DNA of 64,000 bases from Halopseudomonas bauzanensis (lineage in GTDB: Bacteria > Pseudomonadota > Gammaproteobacteria > Pseudomonadales > Pseudomonadaceae), in the NCBI RefSeq assembly GCF_900114735.1, contig NZ_FOUA01000001.1, forward strand, positions 322,278 through 386,277. The letters are read 5' to 3'. Below are positions 37,617 through 47,237 of the stretch, piece after piece. Position 1 is the first letter of the stretch. Each line of letters opens with the position of its first letter. The notes under the pieces are model-generated. The model saw nothing but the letters and a program-made list of their open reading frames with translations, had not been told where the DNA came from and did not search any database. Position numbers and translations under genes: made by a program.

Positions 37617-38721
37617 CGTTCAGAACCCGGGCCAGAGCATCAAGGAAGCGCTTGTTTTCCTGCGGCAAGCCGATGGACACCCGCAAATGATTGGGCATGC
37701 CATAGCCTGCTACCGGGCGGACGATGACGCCCTCCCGCAGCAGCCCCTGATAGACAGGTGCAGCCTCGCGGCCCAGGTCCACGGCGATGAAGTTGCCGCG
37801 TGAAGATATCCAGCCCAGGCCCAGCTCACGGAACCCCTGCTCAAGCTGCAGCATGCCTTCGCGGTTGGCACGGCGGCTTTCGGCCAGATAGGCGGTATCT
37901 TCCAGACTGGCCGCAGCAGCAGCCAATGCCAGGCTGTTGACGTTGAAGGGTTGCCGCACCCGGTTCAGCACATCGGCGACCTGCGGATGGCTGATGGCGT
38001 AACCCACGCGCAGCGACGCCAGGCCGTAGGCCTTGGAGAAAGTGCGGGTGACGATCAGGTTGGGACAGCGATCAATGAAGTCGAAGCCGTTGAGCGCATC
38101 ATCGGCGGTCACGTATTCAGTGTAGGCCTCGTCCAGCACCACCAATACCTGCTCCGGCACCTGTGCCATGAAGGCTTCGAACTCGGCGCGCTCGATCCAG
38201 GTGCCCGTCGGGTTGTTCGGGTTGGCGATGAACACCAGCCGGGTGGCAGGAGTGATGGCCGCAGCCATGGCTTCCAGGTCATGACCCCATTCACGGGCCG
38301 GCACCTGCACCGCGGTTGCGCCCACTGCCTGGGTGACAATGGGATAGACAGCAAAGGCATGCTGACTGAACACGACTTCACTACCCGGTGCGAGAAACGC
38401 CCGGGCCAGCAATTCGAGCACGTCGTTGGAGCCGTTACCCAGGGTGATCATCGACAAGTCGAAACCGAAACGCCGGGACACTGCCTGTTTGAGGGCAAAG
38501 CCGTTGCCATCAGGATAGCGGGTCAGCTCCGGCAGGGCTTCCTGGATCGCCTTCAGCGCCATAGGCGCCGGGCCGAGGGGGTTTTCGTTGCTGGCCAGCT
38601 TGATGATCTCGGCGGGATCGAGGCCGAACTCCCGGGCCAGCTCTTCCACCGGCTTGCCGGGTACATAGGGGGACAGTTCTTGCACGCCTGGCAGCGCCAG
38701 ACCGAGGAAATCGCAACTCAT
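37609..38721 (-). CDS. hisC: histidinol-phosphate/aromatic aminotransferase
   Basis: A 370-residue PLP-dependent class I/II aminotransferase of the HisC2 type. It has ASNENPLGP, NGSNDVLELL, VFIANPNNPTG and the Schiff-base lysine in TFSKAYGLASLRVG. In this operon it most likely transaminates the aromatic precursors; it may also serve histidine synthesis. ATG at 38721 with GAGGC upstream. It follows pheA across an 87-base gap holding an inverted repeat. Confidence 0.92.
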   Translation of the reverse strand: MSCDFLGLALPGVQELSPYVPGKPVEELAREFGLDPAEIIKLASNENPLGPAPMALKAIQEALPELTRYPDGNGFALKQAVSRRFGFDLSMITLGNGSNDVLELLARAFLAPGSEVVFSQHAFAVYPIVTQAVGATAVQVPAREWGHDLEAMAAAITPATRLVFIANPNNPTGTWIERAEFEAFMAQVPEQVLVVLDEAYTEYVTADDALNGFDFIDRCPNLIVTRTFSKAYGLASLRVGYAISHPQVADVLNRVRQPFNVNSLALAAAAASLEDTAYLAESRRANREGMLQLEQGFRELGLGWISSRGNFIAVDLGREAAPVYQGLLREGVIVRPVAGYGMPNHLRVSIGLPQENKRFLDALARVLNGE

Positions 38722-38731
38722 GACAAAGCCT

Positions 38732-38799
38732 CAAGCTACAAGCCGCAAGCTCCGAGCAACCCTCTGCCAAACCGCGTGCAGCTTGCCGCCGGTAGCTTG
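38732..38799. repeat. imperfect inverted repeat between pheA and hisC
   Basis: CAAGCTACAAGCCGCAAGCT (38732-38751) and AGCTTGCCGCCGGTAGCTTG (38780-38799) are inverted with 17 of 20 positions paired and a 28-base loop. The AAGCT-rich arms resemble dispersed intergenic repeats of some Pseudomonas. It lies inside a minus-strand operon, so it will form an mRNA hairpin upstream of hisC. Confidence 0.65.
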
Positions 38800-38808
38800 C
38801 CGCTACGG

Positions 38809-39906
38809 TTAAAGTACCGCCTTCGGATAGGACCCCAGGATCTTCAGCGCCACGGATTCCTCACGAATCTTCTCCAGCGCATCGCGGATCAGCGGATCGT
38901 GCTGGTGACCGAAGAAATCGATGAAGAATACATAGGTCCATTTGCCGCTGCGTGAAGGCCGGGTTTCGATGCGGGTCAGGTCGATGCCGTTGTCATGGAA
39001 CGGCTGCAACAGATGATGCAGCACGCCCGGACGGTTGTTCATCGAGACGATGATGGAGGTCTTGTCGTCGCCGGTCGGCGGGACTTCCTGGTTGCCGATC
39101 ATGAGAAAGCGCGTGGAGTTGTCCGGGCGGTCCTCGATCTTCTCGGCAATACAGGTCAGGCCATACAGCTCGCCGGCGATGTCGCCGGCAATCGCCGCCG
39201 AGTTCCACTCACCCTTGACCCGGCGCGCCGCCTCGGCGTTACTCGCCACGGCCACCCGCTCGACATTGGGGTAATGGGCATCCAACCACTTGCGGCACTG
39301 GGCCAGGGATTGGGCGTGGGAGTAGACCCGGGAAATCTTGTCGGTACGGGTGTTTTCGCCCACCAGCAGATGATGGTGGATGCGCAGCTCTACTTCACCG
39401 CAGATCACCAGATCATGCTCGAGGAAACTGTCGAGGGTATGGTTGATCGCCCCCTCGGTGGAGTTCTCCACCGGTACCACACCGAAATGCACCGCCCCGG
39501 CCGCCACTTCGCGGAAGATCTCGTCGATCGCCGCCATGGGTATGCTGCGCACCGAATGGCCGAAATGCTTGAGCGCCGCGGCCTGGGTAAAGGTGCCCTC
39601 CGGCCCCAGGTAGGCCACCCGCAAGGGCTCCTCCAGCGCCAGGCAGGCAGACATGATCTCGCGGAACAGGCGCGCCACTTCTTCGTTGTCCAGTGGCCCT
39701 TTGTTCAGCTCCATGATGTGCTTGAGCACCCAGGCTTCCCGCTCGGGCCGGTAGAACACCGGCTTTTCGCCTTCGGTCAGGGTCTTCTGCTTGACCTCGG
39801 CTACCGTCTGGGCGCAGCGGGCTCGCTCGCTGATCAGTTCCAGCAACTTTTCGTCGAGCGAGTCGATCCGGTTACGCAGAGCAGAGAGTTGCGCTTCGTC
39901 TGACAT
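38809..39906 (-). CDS. pheA: P-protein: chorismate mutase / prephenate dehydratase
   Basis: A 365-residue bifunctional enzyme of phenylalanine synthesis. The chorismate mutase domain covers about 1-90 (LRNRIDSLDEKLLELISERA), prephenate dehydratase about 95-275 (GPEGTFTQAAALKHFG, VPVENSTEGAINHTLD), and a C-terminal ACT domain (NRPGVLHHLL, GIDLTRIETRPS) gives feedback inhibition by phenylalanine. I chose the ATG at 39906, five bases after serC; the longer frame to 40113 runs through serC. Confidence 0.96.
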   Translation of the reverse strand: MSDEAQLSALRNRIDSLDEKLLELISERARCAQTVAEVKQKTLTEGEKPVFYRPEREAWVLKHIMELNKGPLDNEEVARLFREIMSACLALEEPLRVAYLGPEGTFTQAAALKHFGHSVRSIPMAAIDEIFREVAAGAVHFGVVPVENSTEGAINHTLDSFLEHDLVICGEVELRIHHHLLVGENTRTDKISRVYSHAQSLAQCRKWLDAHYPNVERVAVASNAEAARRVKGEWNSAAIAGDIAGELYGLTCIAEKIEDRPDNSTRFLMIGNQEVPPTGDDKTSIIVSMNNRPGVLHHLLQPFHDNGIDLTRIETRPSRSGKWTYVFFIDFFGHQHDPLIRDALEKIREESVALKILGSYPKAVL

Positions 39907-39911
39907 GTCAT

Positions 39912-40997
39912 TCAACCGTGCTGTTTTTCGAATTCGGCCATATAGGCCACCAGCGCATCCACTGCCGCTTCCGGTACCGCGTTGTAGATGGAGGCACGCA
40001 TGCCGCCCACCGAGCGGTGACCTTTCAGGTTGAGCAGACCGCGCTCCTCGGCCCCGACCAGGAATGGCTTGTCCAGGCGGTCGTCGGCCAGACGGAAGGG
40101 AATGTTCATCCACGAGCGGTCGGCAATATTGATCGGGTTGCTGTACAGCTCGCTACCGTCGATGGCTGCGTACAGCTTGCGCTGCTTGGCGCCATTGATG
40201 CGTTCCATGGCTTCGACACCGCCCTGGGCCTTGAGCCACTGGAACACCAGACCGGACAGGTACCAGGCGAAGGTCGGCGGCGTGTTGTACATGGAGCCGT
40301 TCTGTGCCGCGACACTGTAGTCGAGCATGGTCGGGCACTTGCTGTGGGCCTTGCCCAGCAGGTCGTCACGAACGATGACGACGGTCAGGCCGCTGGGACC
40401 GATGTTCTTCTGCGCGCCGGCGTAAAGCAGGCCGAAGCGCGACACATCCAACGGGCGCGACAGGATATCGGACGACACGTCCGCCACCAGCGGCTTGTCA
40501 CCCACCTCGGGAATCCAGTTGAATTCCACCCCGCCAATGGTCTCGTTGGGCGTGTAGTGAACATAGGCCGCATCGGCAGACAACTGCCATTCGTTCTGGC
40601 CGGGAATGGCGAAATAGTCGTATTCCCTGGCGGACGCAGCGACATTGATGTGGCCGTAGCGGGACGCCTCTTCAATGGCCTTGCGCGACCAGATGCCGGT
40701 GTCGATGTAGTCGGCACTGCCATCTTCACCAAGCAGGTTCAGCGGAATCTGGGCGAACTGCTGGCTGGCACCGCCCTGCAGGAACAGTACCTTGTAGTCC
40801 GACGGGATGCTCAACAGGTCACGCAGATCCTGCTCGGCCTGCTCGGCGATGCTGACGAACTCGTCACTGCGGTGACTCATTTCCATGACTGACAGGCCCT
40901 TGCCGTGCCAGTCGGTCAGCTCATCCCTGGCTGTCTGCAATACTGCTTCCGGCAAGGCTGCCGGTCCCGCACAGAAATTGAACAGTCGCTTGCTCAC
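39912..40997 (-). CDS. serC: phosphoserine aminotransferase
   Basis: A 361-residue PLP enzyme of serine (and pyridoxine) synthesis. It has [14 protein letters not shown] at the N-terminus, the Schiff-base lysine in [12 protein letters not shown], and [13 protein letters not shown] near the C-terminus. It is 8 bases after gyrA and 5 bases before pheA, so it is part of the serC-pheA-hisC-tyrA/aroA-cmk operon, perhaps read through from gyrA. Confidence 0.96.
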   Translation of the reverse strand: MSKRLFNFCAGPAALPEAVLQTARDELTDWHGKGLSVMEMSHRSDEFVSIAEQAEQDLRDLLSIPSDYKVLFLQGGASQQFAQIPLNLLGEDGSADYIDTGIWSRKAIEEASRYGHINVAASAREYDYFAIPGQNEWQLSADAAYVHYTPNETIGGVEFNWIPEVGDKPLVADVSSDILSRPLDVSRFGLLYAGAQKNIGPSGLTVVIVRDDLLGKAHSKCPTMLDYSVAAQNGSMYNTPPTFAWYLSGLVFQWLKAQGGVEAMERINGAKQRKLYAAIDGSELYSNPINIADRSWMNIPFRLADDRLDKPFLVGAEERGLLNLKGHRSVGGMRASIYNAVPEAAVDALVAYMAEFEKQHG

Positions 40998-41005
40998 CTT
41001 AACCT

Positions 41006-43639
41006 CTACTCTTGATCGCCAGTGGTTCCGGCGCCTTCTTCAGCCGCGCCGACATCGGTCTCGCCAACATCACTATCTTCGCCCAGGTCGCCCTCGCCTT
41101 CCTCATCGGACGGCTCCTGCACGCGCTCCAGGCCGACCAGCTTCTCGCCATTGGCCAACTTGATCAGGGTCACACCCTGAGTGTTGCGCGACAGGCTGGA
41201 CACTTCCGCTACGCGGGTGCGCACCAGGGTACCCTGGTCGGAGATCAGCATGATCTCTTCGCCATCGACCACCTGCACGGCGCCGATCAACGGGCCGTTG
41301 CGGTCGTTGGTGACCATGGCGATCACGCCCTGACCGCCACGCTTGTACTGCGGGAAGTCTTCCACCGGCGTGCGCTTGCCGTAGCCGTGCTCGGAGGCGG
41401 TGAGAATCTCGGTGCCGTCCTCGGCAATCAACATGGAGACCAGGCGCTGACCTTCGGCCAGGCGCATGCCCCGAACACCGCGGGCAGTACGGCCCATGGC
41501 ACGCACGTCGGTTTCATTGAAGCGGGTAACCTTGCCGCCATCGGAGAACAGCATGATCTGCTTGTTGCCATCGGTCAGCGCGGCGCTGATCAGGGTATCG
41601 CCCTCGTCCAGATCCAGCGCGATCAGACCGACGCTGCGCTGACGGCTGAACTGCGGCAACGGGGTCTTCTTCACGGTGCCGTTGGCGGTCGCCATGAAGA
41701 TGAACCAGCCTTCGGTATATTCCTCGACCGGCAGCATGGTGGTGATGTACTCACCCTCATCCAGCGGCAGCAGGTTGACCAGCGGACGACCACGGGCAGT
41801 ACGCGAGGCTTCCGGAATCTCGTAGGTCTTCAGCCAGTACACCTTGCCCTTGCTGGAGAACAGCATCAGCGTGGTGTGGCTGTTGGCGACCAGCAGGTGC
41901 GAGACGTAATCCTCATCCTTGACGCCCGTGGCGGCCTTGCCTCGCCCTCCTCGACGCTGGGCATTGTAATCAGAGAGCGGCTGACTCTTGGCATAACCGC
42001 CATGGGAGATGGTCACCACGCGATCTTCTTCGGTAATCAGATCAGCCACACTCAGATCCAGGCGCGAGTTGAGAATCTCGGTACGCCGTGCATCGCCAAA
42101 GTTGGTTCTGATTGCCTCCAGCTCCTCGACGATGACCTCCATCAGGCGCTGTTCGCTGTTGAGAATGCGCAGCAGCTCACCGATCTGCGTGAGGATCTCC
42201 TGATATTCGGTCAGCAGCTTCTCGTGCTCCAGACCGGTCAGGCGGTGCAGACGCAGGTCCAGAATGGCCTGGGCCTGTTCCGGCGATAGATAGTAGCGAC
42301 CGTCACGCAGGCCGTACTGCTCAGGCAGCTCATCGGGACGGCAGGCATCCGCACCGGCACGCTCGACCATCTCGACCACCGCGCCCGGCTCCCAGGCTTC
42401 GGCCAGCAGGCGCTCACGGGCTTCGGCCGGGGATGGCGATGCCTTGATCAGGGCGATCACCGGGTCGATGTTCGACAGGGCGACCGCCTGACCTTCGAGA
42501 ATATGGCCACGCTCCCGCGCCTTGCGCAGCTCGTAGACGGTACGACGGGTCACCACTTCGCGGCGGTGGCGGATGAAGGCGTCGAGCAGTTCCTTCAGAT
42601 TGAGGATGCGCGGCTGACCATCCAGCAGGCCGACCACGTTGATGCCGAACACGTTCTGCATCTGGGTCTGGGCGTACAGGTTGTTGAGGATGACCTCAGC
42701 CACCTCGCCCCGGCGCAACTCGATCACGACGCGCATGCCGTCCTTGTCGGACTCGTCGCGCAGCTCGCTGATGCCTTCGAGTTTCTTTTCCTTGACCAGC
42801 TCGGCGATGCGCTCGATCAGCTTCGCCTTGTTCACCTGGTAGGGCAGCTCATTGATGATGATCTGCTGGCGACCGCCGACCTTGTCGATGTCCTCGATTT
42901 CGCAGCGGGCGCGCACGTAGATCCGGCCGCGGCCGGTCTTGTAGGCTTCGACGATACCCGCACGGCCGTTGATGATGCCGGCAGTGGGGAAATCGGGACC
43001 GGGGATGTGCTCCATCAACTCTTCGATGGAGATATCCGGATTGGCGATCACCGCCAGACAACCGTTGATGACTTCAGTCAGGTTGTGCGGCGGGATATTG
43101 GTCGCCATGCCCACGGCGATACCGCTGGAGCCGTTGACCAGCAGGTTGGGTACCCGGGTCGGCAGCACCTCGGGGATCTGTTCGGTGCCGTCATAGTTGG
43201 GTACCCAGTCCACGGTTTCCTTGTCCAGGTCGGCCAGCAGTTCGTGGGCCAGCTTGGTCATGCGGATTTCGGTGTAACGCATCGCCGCGGCGCTGTCGCC
43301 ATCGACCGAACCGAAGTTACCCTGGCCGTCGACCAGCAGGTAGCGCAGGGAGAACGGCTGGGCCATGCGGACGATGGTGTCATATACCGCCGAGTCGCCA
43401 TGGGGGTGGTATTTACCGATGACGTCACCGACCACACGGGCGGACTTCTTGTATGGTTTGTTCCAATCGTTGTTCAGTTCGCTCATGGCGAACAGGACGC
43501 GACGGTGCACCGGCTTGAGGCCGTCGCGCACGTCAGGCAGTGCCCGCCCGACGATCACGCTCATGGCGTAGTCAAGGTACGATTGCTTCAGCTCGTCTTC
43601 GATATTGACTGGAAGAATTTCTCTGGCCAGCTCACCCAT
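41006..43639 (-). CDS. gyrA: DNA gyrase subunit A
   Basis: An 877-residue type II topoisomerase subunit. The catalytic tyrosine is Y122 ([11 protein letters not shown]), and the quinolone-determining region reads HPHGDS83AVYD87, so positions 83 and 87 are the susceptible-type Ser and Asp. The GyrA box QRRGGRG begins the beta-pinwheel domain. The C-terminus ends in a highly acidic tail of about 30 residues. ATG at 43639. It heads the serC-cmk gene train. Confidence 0.97.
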   Translation of the reverse strand: MGELAREILPVNIEDELKQSYLDYAMSVIVGRALPDVRDGLKPVHRRVLFAMSELNNDWNKPYKKSARVVGDVIGKYHPHGDSAVYDTIVRMAQPFSLRYLLVDGQGNFGSVDGDSAAAMRYTEIRMTKLAHELLADLDKETVDWVPNYDGTEQIPEVLPTRVPNLLVNGSSGIAVGMATNIPPHNLTEVINGCLAVIANPDISIEELMEHIPGPDFPTAGIINGRAGIVEAYKTGRGRIYVRARCEIEDIDKVGGRQQIIINELPYQVNKAKLIERIAELVKEKKLEGISELRDESDKDGMRVVIELRRGEVAEVILNNLYAQTQMQNVFGINVVGLLDGQPRILNLKELLDAFIRHRREVVTRRTVYELRKARERGHILEGQAVALSNIDPVIALIKASPSPAEARERLLAEAWEPGAVVEMVERAGADACRPDELPEQYGLRDGRYYLSPEQAQAILDLRLHRLTGLEHEKLLTEYQEILTQIGELLRILNSEQRLMEVIVEELEAIRTNFGDARRTEILNSRLDLSVADLITEEDRVVTISHGGYAKSQPLSDYNAQRRGGRGKAATGVKDEDYVSHLLVANSHTTLMLFSSKGKVYWLKTYEIPEASRTARGRPLVNLLPLDEGEYITTMLPVEEYTEGWFIFMATANGTVKKTPLPQFSRQRSVGLIALDLDEGDTLISAALTDGNKQIMLFSDGGKVTRFNETDVRAMGRTARGVRGMRLAEGQRLVSMLIAEDGTEILTASEHGYGKRTPVEDFPQYKRGGQGVIAMVTNDRNGPLIGAVQVVDGEEIMLISDQGTLVRTRVAEVSSLSRNTQGVTLIKLANGEKLVGLERVQEPSDEEGEGDLGEDSDVGETDVGAAEEGAGTTGDQE

Positions 43640-43821
43640 GAAACGGCATTCCTTTTATTGTTGGCGACCTGATGGTGCCAATGCGCACGCAGCGCGGAAC
43701 GGGCCCGGCTTGGTGCCGGATCAAAGCCCGGAATGATACCACACTGCTGAATCCGGCGGGAGATAGCGCACCTTCCTGAGCGCCAGTTCACACCGCCTGC
43801 CCGGCAGACCCGGGCAACGGC

Positions 43822-44832
43822 TCAGTGCAGCCGTCGCGGGCTCAGCAATCCGGCCAGCCTGGCCTGATCAGGGCGCTCGACGATACCCTTTTCCGTGACG
43901 ATCACATCAATCAGATCGGCCGGCGTAACATCGAACAGCGGCTGCCCGCCCTGCCCTGCCAATACATCGCCAAGCTCGATATCGTCGGCCGTCTCCAATT
44001 CCAGATCGATACTGGCACTGGAGGCGACCACCATGAAACGCAAACCGTGATGCATGGCCAGCACCGCCAGGCCGTAGGTACCGATGGTATTGACCACGTC
44101 GCCGTTGCCGGCGATCCGCTCGGCGCCCACCACTACCCAACTCGGATTCGCGACTTTCATCAGATGCGCGACAGCGGCATCAGCATGCAGCACCGCGGGC
44201 AGATCGTTCTGGCTCAGTTCCAGATGAGGAATCGCGCCGGCGTTGCCCGGATAGCTCGCACAGACGTCCACCCGGGAAACCAGGCCAGCGTCATGGGCAG
44301 CCCGGATAACGCCCAGGGCGCTACCGTGACCAAAGGTGAGCAATGCCTGGGGCTGGCGATCATGCCGGCGGATCACTTGCGCGCCCAGCTTGGCCATGGC
44401 GCGGTTGGCTTCGTCGTCACTGGTATGGATGGCGATCGCTGCCTCGGCCAGCAGCGCCGGCACATCTGCCGCCACGCCCAGCGGCCGGCGCAGTCGATCC
44501 TGCAGCATCCGCAGAGCCCAGCCGAGGTGCTCAGCCGACGGCCGCGCCGCCGCGAGCAGGGCGAAGTCTGCGCTCAGCGTCTGCGGCCAGTCCGCGGCCT
44601 GGCCGATATGCCTGGCTGCCAGAGCGATGCCATAGGCCGCGGCGATGCCCACGGAAGCCGCACCCTGCAGCACGCCATCGCGAATCGCTTCGGCCACCGA
44701 CACGGCATCACGGCACTCGATCCAGAGAGTTTCTTCAGGCAGGTATCGCTGATCAAGAATGCGCAGGCTGTCACCGCACCACTCCAGGGCCTGGACGCCG
44801 CGCTGGTCGGCACTTTGGGGTTGAAACTGCAT
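43822..44832 (-). CDS. mtnA: MtnA-like protein (methylthioribose-1-phosphate isomerase family) with degraded active site
   Basis: A 336-residue eIF2B/MtnA-fold protein. The frame is intact and the C-terminal half is close to MtnA ([42 protein letters not shown]-type end [17 protein letters not shown]). Key motifs are altered: VRGAPAIG is LQGAASVG (residues 54-62), the catalytic-Cys segment THCN-x-G-x-LAT is deleted to TFGHG (166-170), YADETRP-x-x-QG is replaced by [10 protein letters not shown], and GADRI is GAERI. It probably lacks isomerase activity. The usual neighbour mtaD is absent before ubiG. ATG at 44832; a longer frame to 45138 is not supported. Confidence 0.82.
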   Translation of the reverse strand: MQFQPQSADQRGVQALEWCGDSLRILDQRYLPEETLWIECRDAVSVAEAIRDGVLQGAASVGIAAAYGIALAARHIGQAADWPQTLSADFALLAAARPSAEHLGWALRMLQDRLRRPLGVAADVPALLAEAAIAIHTSDDEANRAMAKLGAQVIRRHDRQPQALLTFGHGSALGVIRAAHDAGLVSRVDVCASYPGNAGAIPHLELSQNDLPAVLHADAAVAHLMKVANPSWVVVGAERIAGNGDVVNTIGTYGLAVLAMHHGLRFMVVASSASIDLELETADDIELGDVLAGQGGQPLFDVTPADLIDVIVTEKGIVERPDQARLAGLLSPRRLH

Positions 44833-45000
44833 GAACGACTCCAGCGGGAAAACGTCATTATACCCGGGGGCGCACTGAATGACTGCAGGGCGACCTCGCC
44901 CCGTGAACAAATGTCGCTGCCCGCTGCAAAAGCCAGAGGGTATACTGCCAGCCATACGATGGACGAAGGGGGCAGCCAGCCCCTTGTGAACACACTGAAC

Positions 45001-45024
45001 GCCTGCCCCCGAACGGGGCCAGGC
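45001..45024 (+). other. strong hairpin in the ubiG leader
   Basis: GCCTG-CCCCC-GAAC-GGGGC-CAGGC pairs 9 of 10 stem positions around a GAAC tetraloop. It lies just upstream of the GAGGGGA ribosome site (45034-45040). It could terminate upstream transcription or modulate ubiG; there is no T-tract. Confidence 0.5.
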
Positions 45025-45045
45025 AGATTCAACGAGGGGATCATG

Positions 45046-45747
45046 ATGACGCTGAATGTCGACCGGGCGGAAATCGCCAAATTCGAAGCCCTGGCCAGCC
45101 GCTGGTGGGATCGCGAAAGCGAATTCAAGCCGCTGCATGAGATCAACCCGCTGCGTACCAACTGGATCGATGAGAAAGCCGCGCTGGCTGGCAAGGAAGT
45201 GCTGGACGTCGGCTGCGGCGGCGGCATTCTCGCCGAGGCCATGGCCCAGCGCGGCGCCCGCGTCACCGGCATCGACATGGGTGAGGCGCCGCTATCCGTG
45301 GCCCGCCTGCACCAGCTCGAATCCGGTGTGGAAGTGGAATACCAGCAGTGCACTGCCGAAGAAATGGCCGAACTGCACCCGGGCCGTTTCGACGTGGTGA
45401 CCTGCATGGAGATGCTTGAGCACGTCCCGGACCCCGCCTCGGTGATCCGCGCCTGTGCCGCCCTGGTCAAGCCCGGCGGCCATGTGTTCTTCTCGACCAT
45501 CAACCGTAACCCCAAGTCCTTCGCATTCGCCATCGTCGGTGCGGAGTACCTGCTGCGCATGCTGCCGCGCGGCACCCACGAATATGCCAAGTTCATCCGT
45601 CCGGCCGAGCTGGGCCGCTGGTCCCGCGACGCGGGGCTGGATATGCAGGACATTATCGGCCTGACCTACAACCCGCTGCTGCGTCACTACAAGCTGGCCA
45701 ACGATGTGGACGTCAATTACATGATCCACTGCCAGCGCGGAGTCTGA
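45046..45747 (+). CDS. ubiG: ubiquinone biosynthesis O-methyltransferase
   Basis: A 233-residue SAM-dependent methyltransferase acting twice in ubiquinone synthesis. It has [19 protein letters not shown], the SAM motif [25 protein letters not shown] and [10 protein letters not shown]. Two adjacent ATGs (45043 and 45046) follow GAGGGGA; the second gives the family N-terminus [13 protein letters not shown] and better spacing. A reading frame open far upstream is only antisense of the mtnA-like gene. mupP follows after one base. Confidence 0.96.
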   Translation: MTLNVDRAEIAKFEALASRWWDRESEFKPLHEINPLRTNWIDEKAALAGKEVLDVGCGGGILAEAMAQRGARVTGIDMGEAPLSVARLHQLESGVEVEYQQCTAEEMAELHPGRFDVVTCMEMLEHVPDPASVIRACAALVKPGGHVFFSTINRNPKSFAFAIVGAEYLLRMLPRGTHEYAKFIRPAELGRWSRDAGLDMQDIIGLTYNPLLRHYKLANDVDVNYMIHCQRGV

Positions 45748-45748
45748 G

Positions 45749-46429
45749 ATGCTGGACAGCGTTCTGTTCGACCTGGATGGCACCCTGCTGGACACTGCCG
45801 ATGATTTTCTGGCGATCATCCACAGCATGCGCCAGGATCGTGGCCTGCCGGAATCGCCGCTGCACCTGATTCGCTCGACGGTGTCCGATGGGTCAGCCGG
45901 CATGCTCTGCGCAGCCTTCTCCATCACCCCAGAACACCCCAACTTCGCTGGCTTGCGCGACGACTTTCTCGAGCGCTATCAACGTCAGCTGGCGGTGCAC
46001 ACCCGTCCTTTTCCTGGCGTTCCCGAGCTGCTCGACTGGCTGGATGCCGAGGGGCTGCCCTGGGGCGTGGTGACCAACAAGATGAGCTGCTTCAGCATCC
46101 CGCTGCTGGAAGCTGTCGGCCTGAGCAAGCGCTGCGCCAGCCTGGTCTGCCCGGACCAGGTCACGCACGGCAAGCCACACCCGGAACCCTTGCTCAAGGC
46201 TTGCGCCGAGATGGGCGTGGACCCTGCACGCAGCGTCTTCGTGGGCGATCATCTGCGCGATATCCAAGCGGGTCAGGCTGCCGGCATGCGCACCGTTGCC
46301 GCCCTTTACGGTTACCTGCCAGCGGGCGATGATCCGCAACACTGGAATGCCAGTTACAGTATCGAGAATGCCGCTGCTCTGCGCCCCTGGCTGGAGCAGC
46401 AACGGACCAAGGAGTTTTGCCATGTTTGA
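45749..46429 (+). CDS. mupP: MupP, N-acetylmuramic acid 6-phosphate phosphatase (HAD family)
   Basis: A 226-residue HAD hydrolase. The catalytic motif is FDLDGTLLDTADD (motif I), with TNK (motif II), GKPHPEP lysine (motif III) and FVGDHLRDI (motif IV). Known role in Pseudomonas: removes phosphate from MurNAc-6P in the peptidoglycan recycling pathway that feeds UDP-MurNAc and gives intrinsic fosfomycin resistance. The position between ubiG and yciK supports MupP over the generic phosphoglycolate phosphatase. The end overlaps yciK by 8 bases. Confidence 0.91.
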   Translation: MLDSVLFDLDGTLLDTADDFLAIIHSMRQDRGLPESPLHLIRSTVSDGSAGMLCAAFSITPEHPNFAGLRDDFLERYQRQLAVHTRPFPGVPELLDWLDAEGLPWGVVTNKMSCFSIPLLEAVGLSKRCASLVCPDQVTHGKPHPEPLLKACAEMGVDPARSVFVGDHLRDIQAGQAAGMRTVAALYGYLPAGDDPQHWNASYSIENAAALRPWLEQQRTKEFCHV

Positions 46430-47165
46430 CTACCGCGCCCCCGCTGACCTGCTGCAAGGACGAGTGATACTGGTGACCGGTGCCGGCGACGGCATCGGCC
46501 GGGCCTGTGCGCTGAGCTGCGCCGCCCACGGTGCCACCGTGGTGCTGCTCGGCCGCACCCTGAGCAAACTGGAAGCCGTATACGATGAGATCGAGGCCGC
46601 AGGCCACCCGCAGCCAGCGATCTGCCCGCTGAATCTGGAAACCGCCGTGGAGAAGGATTACAACGATCTGGCCGACCAGTTATTCGACACCTTCGGAAAG
46701 CTCGACGGCCTGGTACACAACGCCGCTCAGCTCGGCCCGCGAACGCTGATCGAGAGCGTCAAGCACGAAGCCTGGCTGGAGCTCATGCAGGTCAACGTCA
46801 ACGCGCCCTTCTTCCTGAGCAAGGCGATGTTCCCCCTGCTGCGCGCCGCACCCGATGCCTCGGTGGTCTTCCTGTCTTCCACCGTTGGCCGCAAGGCGCG
46901 GGCCTACTGGGGGCCCTACGCGGTCACCAAGTTCGCTGTCGAGGGTCTGATGCAGGTAATGGCCGACGAACAGGACGGCACTAGCGAGATCCGCGTCAAC
47001 AGCGTCAACCCCGGCGCCACCCGCACCGCCATGCGCAAAGCCGCCTACCCCGCCGAGGAGCCGGAGAAGAACCCGGAGCCTGCGGATATCATGCCGGTTT
47101 TCCTGTATCTGCTCGGACCGGATAGCAAAGGTGTGAATGGCCAGGCGCTGGATGCGCGGGGGTAA
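46422..47165 (+). CDS. yciK: YciK-type short-chain dehydrogenase
   Basis: A 247-residue classical short-chain dehydrogenase: NADP-binding VTGAGDGIGRACAL, NNAG-like HNAAQLGP, and the active-site Ser with YxxxK (FLSSTVGRKARAYWGPYAVTK). The substrate is unknown. ATG at 46422 inside the mupP 3' end, with AAGGAG upstream. It is the last gene of the ubiG-mupP-yciK operon and converges with the DUF2802 gene. Confidence 0.92.
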   Translation: MFDYRAPADLLQGRVILVTGAGDGIGRACALSCAAHGATVVLLGRTLSKLEAVYDEIEAAGHPQPAICPLNLETAVEKDYNDLADQLFDTFGKLDGLVHNAAQLGPRTLIESVKHEAWLELMQVNVNAPFFLSKAMFPLLRAAPDASVVFLSSTVGRKARAYWGPYAVTKFAVEGLMQVMADEQDGTSEIRVNSVNPGATRTAMRKAAYPAEEPEKNPEPADIMPVFLYLLGPDSKGVNGQALDARG

Positions 47166-47193
47166 CCGAGAGGCCGTCTTTGCACATTTGCCG

Positions 47194-47209
47194 CGCCCCT
47201 AGCGGGGCG
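47194..47209. terminator. hairpin between convergent yciK and DUF2802 genes
   Basis: CGCCCC (47194-47199) and GGGGCG (47204-47209) with a TAGC loop; GCAC/GTGC outer arms flank it. No U-tract on either strand, so it may be a weak bidirectional terminator. Confidence 0.5.
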
Positions 47210-47237
47210 TGTGCAGAATCATGACAGCGGTAAAGTC

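Noticed and set aside
41006..43639. Quinolone-resistance substitution in GyrA
   Set aside because: The determining positions read Ser83 and Asp87, the usual susceptible residues.
43822..44832. Frameshift or sequencing error as explanation of the altered MtnA motifs
   Set aside because: The frame is continuous, homology resumes in the same frame on both sides, and the changes are several separate substitutions plus a short in-frame deletion.
43825..45747. 640-residue plus-strand frame ending in UbiG
   Set aside because: Only the last 233 codons are UbiG. The rest is antisense to the mtnA-like gene and lacks family similarity; the ribosome site before 45043/45046 marks the real start.
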